The notes under the pieces are model-generated. The model was given only the letters and a program-made list of their open reading frames with translations. It was not told where the DNA came from and did no database searches. Positions 12,194-23,885 of a DNA stretch of 64,000 nucleotides are shown piece after piece; the first letter of the stretch is position 1; each line of letters begins with the position of its first letter. The stretch is from Cryphonectria parasitica EP155 (Eukaryota > Ascomycota > Sordariomycetes > Diaporthales > Cryphonectriaceae), in the NCBI RefSeq assembly GCF_011745365.1, contig NW_024468909.1:7192001-7256000 (forward strand), given 5' to 3'. A program made the translations under genes and the position numbers.

Positions 12194-14491
12194 ATGCAGC
12201 AACAACAAGAAGGACAAACCCAGAATTCAGAAGCCATGGTGACCAAGACGGTCGCACCGTACGGCGAGTGGGAAAGTGAAATCAGTCTCGAGGACGCAAC
12301 AGCCGGGACAAAGGGAGTATCATCTCCCCGCAGCGATGTTCGTGCCATGTTTCCCCTCATCTTCTCATGATATCACGGCAACTTTTTCTCTCTCTATCCC
12401 CCCCCCCACCCCTACGCCTTTTCTCCTTGGCTATTGCAACCAAAATTTGACCCATAATGTCCAGGTCGAAACTGGGCGTGTCTTCTATCTAGAAGCCAAG
12501 CCCGACGGGGCGTCTACCATCGTCGAGGTGGTCAGGCAGGACGATGGCTCATACAAACTCGTCCACGTCCTGCCAGAGCCGCACGGGGTAGGCACCGCCG
12601 TGTATGAATACGGAGGCGGCGCGTATGATGTCCTCCCCTCCTCCGCGAACGCAAATGCCCCCCAGCGCATCATCTTCTCGGACGCACAGGACGGCAATGC
12701 GGTCAAGATCCTCGACGTCGATGCTGGGCGCGTCACCACGCTGGTCAGCAACACGCCCTGGCTCCGCTATGCCGACTTTGGCCCAAGCCGAGACCCAGGC
12801 GCCACGGCCAAGTGGGTGCTCGCGGTCGAGGAGGACCACACGCACCCTGCGCCTCAGGACGTGAAGAATTATGTCGTTGCTATTAACATCGACACAGGCG
12901 CAGTGAAGAAGTTGGTGTCTGGTGCCGACTTCTATACCGGGCCGCGGTATAGCCACGATGGCCAATGGGTTTCGTGGCGCAGGTGGAATCATCCCGACAT
13001 GGCGTGGACCAGGTCGCAGCTGTGTGTGGCCGAGGTCTTGGAGGTTGAGAATGGCGCGGAAATTCATCCTGAGCACTCGTCAGTCATCGCTGGAGGTAAG
13101 TTTGGAGAGGCCGTGGGCGATGGCATGTGGGCGCCGGACGGGGCAGTCTACTTTCCACACGAGGTGGAGGGTAGCGACTGGAGACACCTGTATAGGTTCT
13201 ACCCTGGCCATAAGGACGCGACTGCGGAGAAGCTCAAGCTGAAGGGTCTCGATGAGGTGGAGGTAGGCGACTGCTCCATGTCGATCGATCAGTAAGTCGA
13301 ACCAAGTCGCCAGGCAGCCCTTAGAAACTGACATAAGACATGTGCTAATCTGCAAGAAAAAAAACCAGGCGCACATTCTGTTTTCTTTCTGAAAATTCGT
13401 TGGTCCTCGCGTACAGCAAATACGCAACCTATAGCACGATCCACGTCAACCTCAAGACACTCGAAGTGACGCCCCTGGACGTCCCGCTCGTCGAGACGCG
13501 CCGTGACCCCATCGCAGCCGTGACCTCGAACTCTTTCGTCGTCATTGGTGCTGGTATCACGAGGTCGCTGGGCGTCTATGTCTTTTCTCTGGACGATCAG
13601 ATTAAAGCTACCATGGTGCAAGTCGCCAAGGCCTCGAGCAAGGAATTTTCAGACAAGATCTTCTCTCGTCCTGAGCACATCCACTTCACCTCCAAGAAGG
13701 ACCCCAAGCGCCCCATCCACGGCTTCTACTGGCCTCCTCACAACCCCAATTTCACCGCACCCGAGGGAACACTCCCGCCCTTGCTCATCATGCCCCACGG
13801 CGGACCGACAGGCCATACCTGCCCGGGTCTCCAGGTCGGGACCCTGCCCGGCACCAACTTCCAGCTCTACACGAGCCGCGGCTTTGCCTACTTCTCCATC
13901 AACTACACGGGCAGCTCGGGCCACGGGAAAGCCTACCGCCAGCGGCTGGACGCGCAGTGGGGGATTCTGGACCGTGACGATGTAGTCGAGAGTGTGGACT
14001 ATCTCTCCAGCACGGGGCGGGCCGATAGGGCTCGGGTTGGGATTCATGGGGGCAGCGCCGGTGGGTATAATGTCCTGCAGAGCCTCGTCTGGTATCCTGA
14101 TGTCTTTGCGGCGGGCGCGTGCTACTGTGGCATCTCGGACGTGCAGACAATGCGCGAGGGCACGCACAAGCTGGAGTCACGCTACCTCGACGGCTTGTTC
14201 TATGCGCCGGGGCTGAGCGATGAGGAGAAGGAGAAGGTGAACTACGAGAGGAGCCCGCTGAACCATGCTGAGAGGATTACCTCGCCGCTGCTGCTCATCC
14301 ATGGAGATAAGGACACGGTCGTGCCGGTGCAGCAGAGCTACGACATCGAGAAGAAGGTGAGAGAAAACGGTGGGGACGTGGAGCTGTTGGTTGCTCCTGG
14401 GGAAGGACACATGTTCAAGAAGAAGGCTAGTCTGGAGATGGCGTTGAAGAGTGAATTTGCGTGGTTCATGAGGACTCTGGTCAGGAAGTAA
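12194..14491 (+). CDS. S9 family prolyl-oligopeptidase-type serine peptidase
   Basis: Three exons: 12194-12316, 12465-13291, 13369-14491, giving 690 residues. Intron 1 (148 bp, phase 0) contains a run of 10 C; intron 2 (77 bp, phase 2) is GTAAGT...CCAG. The first ATG at 12194 lies in a short exon (MQQQQEGQ...) that joins in frame to the beta-propeller (about residues 40-390; YEYGGGAY, PRYSHDGQWVSW are propeller-type motifs). The C-terminal alpha/beta-hydrolase domain has the catalytic Ser in GIHGGSAGGYN (S546), Asp in HGDKDTVVP (D632) and His in GEGHMF (H664). No signal peptide is visible, so it is probably cytosolic. Members of this branch (acylaminoacyl/dipeptidyl-peptidase-like) cleave short peptides; the exact specificity cannot be read. 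The neighbouring esterase gene is convergent, 94 bp away. Confidence 0.9.
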
Positions 14492-14585
14492 AACTATCAT
14501 ACTCTTTCATATTGGATGGAGAAATAAAGTATGTCGTATAAGGGAGAATACCATGTACTTAAGCGTGTACGATACTCACTGCCTA

Positions 14586-15672
14586 TTATTCCAATGGGCA
14601 CGATCCACCTTGTGCAAAGACACCAGCCCAGATATCCTCACTCAGTGTCTTGTTCGAGATAAACCATTCCGCCAGACCACCATCTTCTTTTTCTCCTTCA
14701 TGATCATGCGCAGGTGGTGCTATTGTCAAGGCTTCCTGGACACCAACCTCGGGCACATGGCCCAGGAGCAGATCCGCAACCATCCGCCCAAAGACCACGC
14801 TACCCCACGTGTTCAGGTGCGTCTCGTCGGTGCAAGACAGGTCATACGTCTGGGCAGATGCATTGCCGATGGCCAAGAGGTACTCGGTGCTGGCCTTGTT
14901 CAAGTCGATCCACCAGGTTGAGGTATTTTGAGCTGCGTAGATGGTGTATGTCCGCTGGTCGATCAGGTTCTGAGTCAGATTGGTCTCGGAGGTGAAGTCT
15001 CGTCGACTGAGCGGGGTGACAAGGATCTGTCCAACGCAATTCATCAGTGAACACAGAAGCATTCGTTTCATGGCTATGATCAATCATATGTGATGATACT
15101 GATATGACGGGTGGGAAATTGAATTTGACTTCATACAGGCGTGGCCCCTGCTTCCTTGGCCTCTTCAGCGAGGTTCTGAAGGTTTTCCTGGTATTCAAGT
15201 AACGTCTCGTTGGCCGCTGCCTTTTGGTCGTTGGCCCCAAACTACGCAGGTGTCCTATTAGTACCAGCTTCTTCTTTCTTCTTTCTCGTATATCAGCGGC
15301 TTTTGTGTGTGTACAATTCCTTACCATGATTGTAACAAAAGTGTTGTAGTCAGCCTTGGTCGCGTTGACCGACCCAATCACCTCTGCCCAGGCTCCATCC
15401 TCTACAAAAGACACCGTCGTGGTTCCATCCACACCATAGTCAATGCCTGTGGCGGGACTTCGGAGGAAGGAGAGGAAGCCGACGCCCCAACCTCCACCGC
15501 CGGAGCTTTGTACCGCTGTCATCGAGTCGCCGGCAAGGTAGAAGGCAGGTGGCTTCGTGGTGTTGTATGTCCTGCGGGTTACATGGCTGCTCATAGTAGC
15601 TGGAGCTGCGGCGGCGAAGTGCCCGCCAGCAAGGCCGGAAAGCAAGGCAACGGCGGAGGAGAGGAGGCCCAT
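14586..15672 (-). CDS. Secreted SGNH hydrolase, rhamnogalacturonan acetylesterase-like
   Basis: Three exons on the minus strand: 15672-15325, 15241-15137, 15026-14586; both introns (83 and 110 bp) are phase 0, giving 297 residues. A signal peptide covers about residues 1-23. Block I is FYLAGDSMTA with catalytic Ser S50; the middle exon opens with FGANDQ, the GxND block (G118, N120), which appears only after splicing; the C-terminal Asp/His are in CTDETHLN (D218, H221). This block spacing is that of rhamnogalacturonan acetylesterases, which remove acetyl groups from pectin hairy regions outside the cell. The position of the blocks supports family membership strongly; the substrate is an inference, since related fungal SGNH enzymes act on other acetylated carbohydrates. 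Confidence 0.87.
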
Positions 15673-16355
15673 GTTTACAAATTTTGTGGTAGAGTATGCG
15701 TTTATGCGATTTGTGTCGAGAACAGTTCAAGTTCAGATGTCTTGGATCTTTGAACGCCCATTTATCATAATACAAGGACCTTCAACGTCTGTCAACGATA
15801 TGATGTTCTTCCGTTAATGACAAAAGAGCGAGTCCTTCGTTTGGACTTGGAACGACGGCCGAACGGATCCATCAGGAAGACCCAAGCCTACTTTTTCATC
15901 CCTTTCTTTCCTTCGTTGCATTGGACTAATTAGTCCTACCCTTGACGTCGTCGCCGCCGTCGCCCGGAGAAGCGGAAGGGATTGACAGATTCTGGCGTCT
16001 TTTTCAAGCGAGCTTAGACAACTACGAGATAATTAGTGACCTGCAGAAGCCCCGCATCGTGCGGCCCTGTTGAATCCGTGAACGAAACGGTGACATTCTG
16101 CGGGGGAGTATGAGACCCTGGGGCGATATGCTCGGGGTAGATGCAACCGAATAAATTTACAGATCTAGCCAGCCTTGCTTCGAGTCCCGGAGGAAATATA
16201 GTAGTGGGAAGAGACATAAACGATGTATGAAGCAGGCCCCAAAATTCCCGAAGCATTGCGAGAAATTGGGCAATAATTTTCCAAACTTAGGTCATCTCAA
16301 CATTAATACTGTCAACTATGTACTTTACCAAGAAGAAGAAACGTAACCCAAAAAT
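15673..16355. other. Intergenic, no supported gene
   Basis: Holds the promoter of the SGNH esterase gene and the 3' flank of the phosphodiesterase gene. An 80-codon minus-strand frame (16014-16256) shows no recognisable motif and is not called as a gene. Confidence 0.5.
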
Positions 16356-18329
16356 TTAATCAGTTACGGTAAAATTGCTCGACACGGTCGTGTTCATGAA
16401 GCTGGCCCCAACCACATCGATCAGGGCAGTCCTAAAGGCGGCGAGGCCTTCGTCGGAATAGATAGACGACAAGACCGGCGGCACGGCAGATGACTCGCAC
16501 GCGTGGTCATCGTGTCCATTCTGCACCGAGCCATCGATCGTATCGTCCCTCTTGCGCTTGAGGTTGATTCCCGGCGACACGGCCACGCAGTTGTACTGCG
16601 CCTGTGCCGCCCTCAGCTGGCAGATCTCCTCGGTCTTGCAGTCGCCCGTGCAGGTAGCCGTGCTGTAGTCCCTTGTCTTGCGGGCGTAGTATTGCTGGAA
16701 AGTCGTGTCGTCGGTCTCGAACAGCTCTGTGACGTTGTGCCAGAACCCAGGCGTCAGCTCGGCGGCGGGGTCCGTCACACCCAGGAGGGCGCCGTAGGTT
16801 TCCTTGACGCTGTACAGCTTCTCCCAGGTCGGCCCGTCGGTCTGGTACGTGGGGGAGGAGATGTTGGCGTAGTAAGTCGTGGAATCCAGAATGCCAAAGG
16901 TGACGGGGTCGACATCGTAGACACGGAATGTCGGGTTGCCCGAGGTGGGTGTCAGAGCGGGTGCAATATACGACATCATCGTGGCGGTGTCGGCCGTCGG
17001 GTTTGAGTAGTTGGTGTAGGCAATCTCCCACTCATCCTTGTGGGTGTGACCGTAAAAGACAGCAGAGATGGTGCCCGAGAATCTCTGGATAATGGTGTCA
17101 AAGTAGTAGGACTGGTCGTGGAACGTGTCAGAGGACCCCAGAGGCATGTGGCCGAGGAGCCAAACGCGCTCGCCAGCCGTCTCTGCGGTCTCGAGCTCAG
17201 AAGCCAGCCAGGCAAGCATGCCCGAGGGGTCGTACTCCATCGTCTCCTCGTACATCCAGTAGTTGGACTTGTACCAGAAATTCGTATTGATACTGATAAT
17301 CCTGAGGCCTGTGGTGCTGTCCACAACCGAGTAGCTGCCATAGTTGGATGACACCTCTGCAGACGCGGTGCTGCCGATCCACGACTCGATATCAGACGAG
17401 AGCGTGTCGTAGAAGATCTGGGTCTCGGCCGCGTAGGTCGTATCGACCGCAGCCGGCGGGAACGAGTCCACAGGGCAGCTGTCGTGGTTTCCAACGACAG
17501 CGTAGGTCTGCCCAATGCTCACCATGCGCCCATAGGCATCGTTGAGACCGGCTGTGACCTCCTCGTCGGTCGTCTCCCAGACGTCGCCCTCAATCACGTC
17601 GCCAGTAAAGATGGTAAAGGTGCGGTTGGGGATCAGATCCACGATGGCTGCGTACATGCTCTCCTCGAGCGACACAGGGCTGTCACACTCGGGATTGCCA
17701 TACGGACCAGCAGGGTAGTCCGTGACGCCGACAGCATCGTCCGCATCGTAGGCACGGCAGCAGATGTTCTTGGTGCAGTTGTAGCTGGAGCCCGTCGTGT
17801 AGTTCCGGTCCACGTGGATGTCGCTGATGTGCACAATCTGGATGGGCGTTTCGCCGCTGGGTTCAGGGCGCGAGGCGTTGGCTGGCTTAGCAGACATGGA
17901 CACGCTGTACGAGGTATCCACGGCAGGCCACTGGCACAGGCCAAAGATGGTCAGGCAGAACAGCTCCGCCGTCTTGCTCGGAATGTCCATGTTGCGCAGG
18001 TCGTGGGCCAGGATGGGGCCTTCCAGGCCGATGGCCCCAGCGCAGACATCGTCGTCCTCGATCTGCAGCGCTACACAGATGGCCACAATGGTGTCTGTGA
18101 AGGCGTCATTGCCCAGGTGCGCGAGAGCCTGGAGCACCACCAGCAGGGCTTCGCAGGCTGAGCACTCGGCCAAATCTTCAATGTCGTCTAGGATTTCGGA
18201 CACGATGTCGCGCTTGCTGTGTGCATAGGCAGAGACTGACTTGCTCAGCGCGTCGTTGACCGTGAGCGCTGCCGTGAGGGTAGGGAGTACGACCGAGAGG
18301 ACGGTCCCGAGAAAGAATGAGAGCCTCAT
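16356..18329 (-). CDS. Secreted acid sphingomyelinase-like phosphodiesterase
   Basis: A 657-residue single-exon protein with signal peptide (MRLSFFLGTVLSVVLPTLTAA). Residues about 50-135 form a saposin-B-like segment with paired Cys (ECSACE, DDVCAG, FCLTIFGLCQW). The calcineurin-like metallophosphoesterase domain runs from about 160 to 450 with the metal-binding blocks HISDIHVD, FTGDVIEGD, VVGNHD, LLGHMPLG and YGHTHKDE in the correct order. The saposin plus metallophosphoesterase arrangement is that of acid sphingomyelinase/ASM-like phosphodiesterases, which hydrolyse phosphodiester bonds in sphingomyelin-like lipids or nucleotides. Several N-glycosylation sequons support secretion. Because fungi lack sphingomyelin, the physiological substrate is uncertain; a role in phosphate recovery or on other sphingolipid head groups is possible. 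The C-terminal part after about 560 is variable and includes a basic KRKRDD stretch. Confidence 0.9.
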   Translation of the reverse strand: MRLSFFLGTVLSVVLPTLTAALTVNDALSKSVSAYAHSKRDIVSEILDDIEDLAECSACEALLVVLQALAHLGNDAFTDTIVAICVALQIEDDDVCAGAIGLEGPILAHDLRNMDIPSKTAELFCLTIFGLCQWPAVDTSYSVSMSAKPANASRPEPSGETPIQIVHISDIHVDRNYTTGSSYNCTKNICCRAYDADDAVGVTDYPAGPYGNPECDSPVSLEESMYAAIVDLIPNRTFTIFTGDVIEGDVWETTDEEVTAGLNDAYGRMVSIGQTYAVVGNHDSCPVDSFPPAAVDTTYAAETQIFYDTLSSDIESWIGSTASAEVSSNYGSYSVVDSTTGLRIISINTNFWYKSNYWMYEETMEYDPSGMLAWLASELETAETAGERVWLLGHMPLGSSDTFHDQSYYFDTIIQRFSGTISAVFYGHTHKDEWEIAYTNYSNPTADTATMMSYIAPALTPTSGNPTFRVYDVDPVTFGILDSTTYYANISSPTYQTDGPTWEKLYSVKETYGALLGVTDPAAELTPGFWHNVTELFETDDTTFQQYYARKTRDYSTATCTGDCKTEEICQLRAAQAQYNCVAVSPGINLKRKRDDTIDGSVQNGHDDHACESSAVPPVLSSIYSDEGLAAFRTALIDVVGASFMNTTVSSNFTVTD

Positions 18330-19914
18330 GATGATGGTGAGCTTGCTGTCTTCTGGTTCAGATCAACAATCACAACAACAACATCTCGGCATAGCCTTTT
18401 TCCCTTCCTTGGTCTCTCTTTCGTTCTGCATGAGTGCACGGCCATCCGCAGCTTTTTTAAATCTTTTTCAACACTCTGCCGAACCCCGAGCGCCTGTGCA
18501 TCGTCGGCAGTGGCATTGATTGCTATCGTTCATTTCGGGGGACCCAGAACCACGCGGATCATTTCCCGCCTCTGAATGGCTCCACGGGATGTGGTACCTG
18601 CGTGTAAAATGCAACCCTCTTGATCGTGGGCCGGGCCCCCAGAAATGGCCCTCTTTGCTGGGTATGCGGGCCCCTCTCTCGGCCTGGTGGTCCCAAAGAG
18701 GCAGGTCAGCCACGGTGTAGGCCTTCAATAGTTCTCCTCGTGCGCGTTCTCAATCCCCTGCTGAGCGCTGGGAATTCGCCTTTTTCGGTTGGATTATGGC
18801 CAAACTGGGAAGTTCAAAGTCAATCGTAAAGCCGTGTAGTGTATCAATGACAGCCCTCAGTCGTGATGTGGTTTGACACACAGCATTAATTGGTGGAGTC
18901 GACTGAGAAAAGGTATCTGTAGCCAGACCCAATGGCCAAACACGCCACGTGAGAAACAACTTACAAGGGATCCGGGTGCGTGGCTCGGAGCACTCGCCTG
19001 CATGCGAGTCAAGATGACCCTGCCCCTGCGCAACACGAGTCTTCTCGCTGTCTGATTTATATATTGTGATTCACGTGCAATCTGAGAATATCAATCGTTG
19101 CTTGCATCGCGCATGGTATGGAGATGTGGGGAAGACATTGTGTTCACATTGTTCGCTATATATACCGAGTAACATTGTATATATTTATCAAGCAAGGAAC
19201 CTAACAGAACTCGACCAGGACTCAAGCACAAAATGCCCTGGTGCATACCCTTGCAGCCGGCAGTTTCATTCCGACCGGTGGCCTTTTAGCCAGTCACCTT
19301 TCTCTCAGAGGAGTGCGGTGTCAGTAGGAAGCGATCGTTTTGTTCTTGTCCTGGACGACGTGATAAAAGGATTTGGAAACCATTTGAGATCGCTTCATGC
19401 TAATGGCTCAATCAGATCTCATGAGTACTCGTGTCTTTGGCTATCATTGTATTTCGCAGCCTCCATAGTTACGAGAACAAAGTATGATCTTACATTCAGA
19501 TTGCAACCAGCATACGATGCTACCAACAAAAGTAAACCCCAGCTCTCGAGCGCCTGATTGTTTGCGGGGCCTGTAGCCAATGAATCAGCAATGAGATCAT
19601 GGTGTTACAGGGCGGGAAATTGCAGCTACTACCGCTAATTAACCACAATTGGGAACGATCGATCGTGCCATCATAGACGACCTCCCCAATGTTGAAGTAA
19701 CCGTTCCCGCAGGACGATCTGCTCTACGTCATGGGGACTCAAAGCCGTTCATAGTTTTCTACGAGGTCCGCGTACGGTTATAAGCAAGCCCTTTGCAGGC
19801 TTCAGCACTGACTGTCTCACAACATTTGACATTATCCTATACATTTCGAACACGTCTCCAGCCAGGTTCATCAATATTCACGCCGTTCCGTCACCATCGC
19901 CATTTCCAGTCAAA
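18330..19914. other. Intergenic, no supported gene
   Basis: Includes the promoter of the phosphodiesterase gene (near 18330-18700). A 163-codon plus-strand frame at 19066-19557 has no recognisable domain or splice context and is not called. Nothing else is visible. Confidence 0.45.
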
Positions 19915-20242
19915 ATGCCGTCAGAGACAGCCAAGCAAAAGTTCGAGGAGGCTGTGGACAAGACACGAAACTCCGTAGGAGGTGCGTCACGATCCCACTT
20001 ATCGGTTGCACGCGGAACTCCGTCCAAACCATCAAGTGTTCAGCACTCCTAACAAGATTTCACCTTGCATAGACGCGAAAGGCCCACCCTTGAAAGTCGC
20101 CCAGCCCTCCACGAACGATGCCTCGATCAGTAACAAGTTTGTGAATCCGGGCAGGACAGCAAATGCGCATCCTGACACAGTCGAAGCCGAGCAGAAGACA
20201 GCGTCCAATCACACATCTTTTTTCAAGGGAAGCACCTCCTAG
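19915..20242 (+). CDS. Small hydrophilic protein, 78 residues, function unknown
   Basis: Two exons, 19915-19981 and 20073-20242, with a 91-bp phase-1 intron (GTGCGT...GCATAG). The ATG has an A-rich context (GTCAAAATG). The N-terminal third (MPSETAKQKFEEAVDKTRN) looks like a charged amphipathic helix; the rest is polar, Pro/Asn/Ser/Thr-rich and probably disordered, ending in KGSTS. There is no signal peptide, Cys or TM segment. I do not recognise a family. Evidence that it is real is the clean start, the consensus splice sites and the closed frame; conservation was not testable. The amphipathic, Lys/Glu-rich start slightly recalls LEA-like stress proteins, but this is only a resemblance. Confidence 0.55.
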
Positions 20243-23006
20243 AAAGCCGCTCGAGTAGAAATTTTCGATTAGACATTTCCTAGAGTCAACATCAAGGATA
20301 TTACTGGAAAATGTGGACGGTGGACTAGGCGGCGTACTAGAAAGCATGTCGTGATTCTCCTAGGCCAAACCCTATAGGATTCACATCATTATCACTCCTG
20401 TCGTAAGTTGCGAATGCTGTGCAACATGAACTCGGATAAGGAAATATTATTTCTAAAATGAGCCTCATGAATTGAGCTTTTACTGGGTAGTGAGATGCTT
20501 GCTTGTTGCTCGTTCTTCCACTGGGGTCTGTGTCTGCTGTAAAACTACATCAGTTTGAGACATGTTCAGCTTCTCAAACTTACGTTCCATATGAAGGTCC
20601 AACTTCTAAAGATAAGGCTCGAAAGTAGCGGCTTATTTTATACCTCACATCTGTGGTTGTAGTCCCAGACCAGCTACCCTTGACAACCTCTCAACACCAC
20701 AATCCTTGCAAAGCATTGCCGGATCAAGAGTGCCCAAAAAAATGAAACTACAGCATGCAAGCGGCCGTGAAGGCCAACAGCTGTATGCAAAGTTGACTGC
20801 TGGTCGCTCGATCAAAGACTAGGTCTCGAGAATGCCAACAACTGCAACTGAAGACATCTCAACAAGGAATTGAAGCAGTCACTGTATTTTCGGGCATACA
20901 AAATCAAGGGAGAAATAGAGAGTCTGTCAAGTTGAGCGGGCTCAAGCCGATACCTCAGTTGAAAGAGCAACTCTAAGAGTCGAAGCATTAGGTGGCGACC
21001 ACAAGTAGTCAGGCATACTTTTTCTTCTCTAAAATGTACATCGTCCTTTTGCACAAGTATGTAGTTCAAGAAAGTCATCGCTATAATTTCTTGATGGACA
21101 GACAAGAAACATACCCTCGAGCGGCCTAAGAAGAGACGAGAAGTAGAATCGCTTGTTCGTGGACGGAGATGACGCAGTATGACTTTGCACTTTGCAGCCA
21201 CACTTGTACTGAGAGTCTTGCGGGAAGAACAATATTTTTGTTACCCCGCAGCTAGAGTTTCCGGTCTTGGTTTCTATACTCCCTATAAGGGTTGCATTTC
21301 GAATTTGTAGTTGACTTTGCATAGAGCGAGAGATTTGGCTTCGTCAGCGGCGCGGAATGACAAGACAAGCCCGAGACTCAGTACGCTGAATGACGGCGCC
21401 CATACAATAGTGCAAACAGAGTGAATTGAATCGCTCTAGCTGCCCTGCAAATACTTACATGGATAATATTCAAAAGGTACAAAGCTTGCTTGCTCCGCCC
21501 GCTTCATCTTTGGCCTCACTGCATCATGCTGCACTGCCCCCCAGCGCTCCAGGTGTTGTGTAAGATGATTCGCTGCGCAAGACCCACTCAAGACAACGTG
21601 AGCTCGGTATGACTCTTTAAGGCTCTGAAGGCAATTGACTTCTTATGCCCCCCGCCCCCAGTGTCTTTTTTTTCTTCTTCTTTGATTTGGATTAAATCCA
21701 CGGCTCGAAAAACACCATAGCACACAACAGCATTACACGAACCAACCTGGAAGTCGTCAGCAGCACAAATGCACGATCCATCATGGCCAGCCTGTACGTT
21801 CTTGCACCAGAACCAGGCGGACCTCACGACCGGGAAATCTGTACTGCGATCATGACAATTGAGTCTCACTTGGTCACGATTGTGGCCAAGGGGGCCGCGG
21901 CAAAAAGACTTTGAAGTGACCAATGGGATGCAGACTACGACAAGACTTTCCTCCTCATTCCCAGCACACTTGCGAACCCAGTAGGCATCCCACCCACTTG
22001 CGGTCAAAGAAAATCTGCGCTTTACATCTCGACTTCAACTCTCGCCAAAATCTCAGAGTTCCCTTCGTTTTCTGCAGATAACTTGTTCAACAACATTGCC
22101 CGATACCTGGAACTTGCATCCGCTGTCAAACATGACAACCGGTACGGCACATTCCCTCTTAAGTCGTCAATGCAAGTGTGCTCTGGAGAGCACACACCGA
22201 GCAACACTTCCACTCAAGCCGAAACTCCTCAAACCGAGTGTGGGACGGGAATGTTCACTGTACAGAGACTTGCCCGTGGCCTGTCGCTGTGGTCACCTGC
22301 CTCACTAGTCTTTGGGATCATACACCAGAAATGGGCACAGAAAGAGTGTCTATACGTCAGTGCAGTAAAGATCATAAAAATATGGATTCCAGGAGAATTG
22401 CACTGCCCTCTGTCTGTCTTGAAGGGAGTTTTGAGCTTTTCAGCCAAAACCATCAGACAATGGAGATCGCCACGCGGGAGACACAACACAAGGATGGGCA
22501 AAGAATGTAATTTGCAAAAGCCTTGCATGGAAGCATTGGCTCATCATGTTGGACATTGTACAGTCTCTGCGGTATCATGGCCATCAGCCTGGCTTCGCTT
22601 CGCTCTGATGACGGTCTGTTCCCCCCCCCCCCCCCCAAAAAAAAAGCCTTCCTCCTGGGTAGAGTCGAAAATGGCTGATAAAAAGGATGCAGATGCTATA
22701 CTCATTCCAGACACCACACTTGTTTTCTACGGAAGCCGACAACTGGAACTCGCCTCACTGGGCTCGCATTATAACGGCCGTCCTTCTCGGTACCATGGTT
22801 CACCTGGCAGCAGCCAAAGTCAATTTGCTGTCTGCGGATTTCTTCCACCTCCTGGAAGAACCCGGGTAACAACTTGATTTGACTGCCGAGGCAGGATATT
22901 GATAACAAAATAAAGGCATCGAGCCTTAAACAACCACTCATCTTTCGAACGACCAACACAAACTCTACTTCCAAGACATCCCGCTCTCCCCACAAGTCCG
23001 ACGTCC
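20243..23006. other. Large intergenic region, no supported gene
   Basis: About 2.8 kb with several frames of 100-264 codons, none convincing. The longest (22083-22877, plus) reads through a C16A9 homopolymer at 22621-22645 as poly-Pro then poly-Lys and has no recognisable motif, so it is treated as chance. The last 150 bases are the likely leader of the zinc-finger gene. Confidence 0.45.
22621..22645. repeat. Homopolymer pair C16-A9
   Basis: Sixteen C followed directly by nine A. A similar C-then-A-rich arrangement occurs at 4069-4091. Confidence 0.95.
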
Positions 23007-23885
23007 ATGAGGCCGTTCGAAATGGAGGGAGAAAGCAACTTCCTCACGGAGGATTTGACACAAATCGGTGCTGATCCGGCTGAGATCGACCTCATTTTAC
23101 GGCAGTTGGAAGCAAACGATCTGCAGGATGATTTGCCAAGCGACGGGAATATCGAAGCTTGCGACGCTCCGCATCATTATGACTGGGGAAACAATACACA
23201 GAGCTCTACCTCCAACTCAGGCTCGTCCACCCTCTCACCGCTCGACAGCCCACAAACAAGCGTCATGACCTCCAGCCCTGCAGATCAATATTACGACTTT
23301 TCACTCTTGAACGTCTTCGATACTAAGTTGGATGGGCAGCTTACGTTTTTGGACCCTCTAGAGCTGGATCTGTCAGTAGAAAGTCTGCCAGACTATGAGA
23401 ACTTGACTCTTCCTGGAAACGAGTTCTTTAACCCCATGGCTCATCCAACCAAACATCTGCACGTGATAGAAAGCAACGAGATCGTGTTCGACCAAAAAGC
23501 CAGCACCCATCCCACTGAACCTCAACCATCGACTAAACCGACTCAATCCTCCCTTGCACCTTGTGAACCCCCGTCCGCAGAAGCACCGTTTGACTGTCCC
23601 TACTGCCATAGGAGCTTTGCAGATAAGACCAAGTTCAAGATCCATACGAACAAACATACCAAACCTTTCAGGTGCAGCGCTGCCTGTTGTGACTATGCAG
23701 CTGCGGAAAAGAAAAGCCTGCAGCGACACTTACTGGCGAAGTCAAAATGGGACGAGGAGCACCGGCGAGCAGCGCAAAGCCAAGGCGTTGAAAACATCAA
23801 GCATCGTTGCCCAAAACAAGGGTGTACATACTCCACGATCCGGGAAGACAATCTCAAGAGACATATGTCAAAGTGCACTTCTTGA
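23007..23885 (+). CDS. C2H2 zinc-finger transcription factor
   Basis: A 292-residue single-exon protein. The N-terminal 190 residues are acidic and Ser/Pro-rich (LSPLDSPQTSV, DPLELDLSVESLPDYENL), a composition typical of an activation region. The C-terminal third carries three zinc-finger units: CPYC...H-x4-H (PFDCPYCHRSF), a second with CSAACC and RHLL (less regular), and a third CPKQGC...H-x3-C ending at the C-terminus. Such three-finger arrangements at the C-terminus are common among fungal-specific C2H2 regulators. The target genes are unknown. Two in-frame ATGs (23007 and 23022) lie close together; the first was taken. No neighbour suggests a dedicated pathway. Confidence 0.8.
   Translation: MRPFEMEGESNFLTEDLTQIGADPAEIDLILRQLEANDLQDDLPSDGNIEACDAPHHYDWGNNTQSSTSNSGSSTLSPLDSPQTSVMTSSPADQYYDFSLLNVFDTKLDGQLTFLDPLELDLSVESLPDYENLTLPGNEFFNPMAHPTKHLHVIESNEIVFDQKASTHPTEPQPSTKPTQSSLAPCEPPSAEAPFDCPYCHRSFADKTKFKIHTNKHTKPFRCSAACCDYAAAEKKSLQRHLLAKSKWDEEHRRAAQSQGVENIKHRCPKQGCTYSTIREDNLKRHMSKCTS

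Noticed and set aside
12549..13076. 175-codon minus-strand frame inside the S9 peptidase
   Set aside because: Shadow of the beta-propeller exon on the other strand.
17484..18161. 225-codon plus-strand frame opposite the phosphodiesterase gene
   Set aside because: It is an antisense shadow of a strongly biased coding exon; the minus-strand protein carries all metallophosphoesterase motifs.
14586..18329. Biosynthetic or carbohydrate-degradation gene cluster
   Set aside because: The esterase and phosphodiesterase are adjacent and secreted, but no transporter, regulator or second pectin enzyme lies near them.
19066..19557. 163-codon plus-strand frame
   Set aside because: No recognisable domain, atypical composition and no supporting splice structure.
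22083..22877. 264-codon open frame on the plus strand
   Set aside because: It reads through C16A9 as poly-Pro and poly-Lys, has no motif or typical fungal codon bias, and no splice-supported extension.
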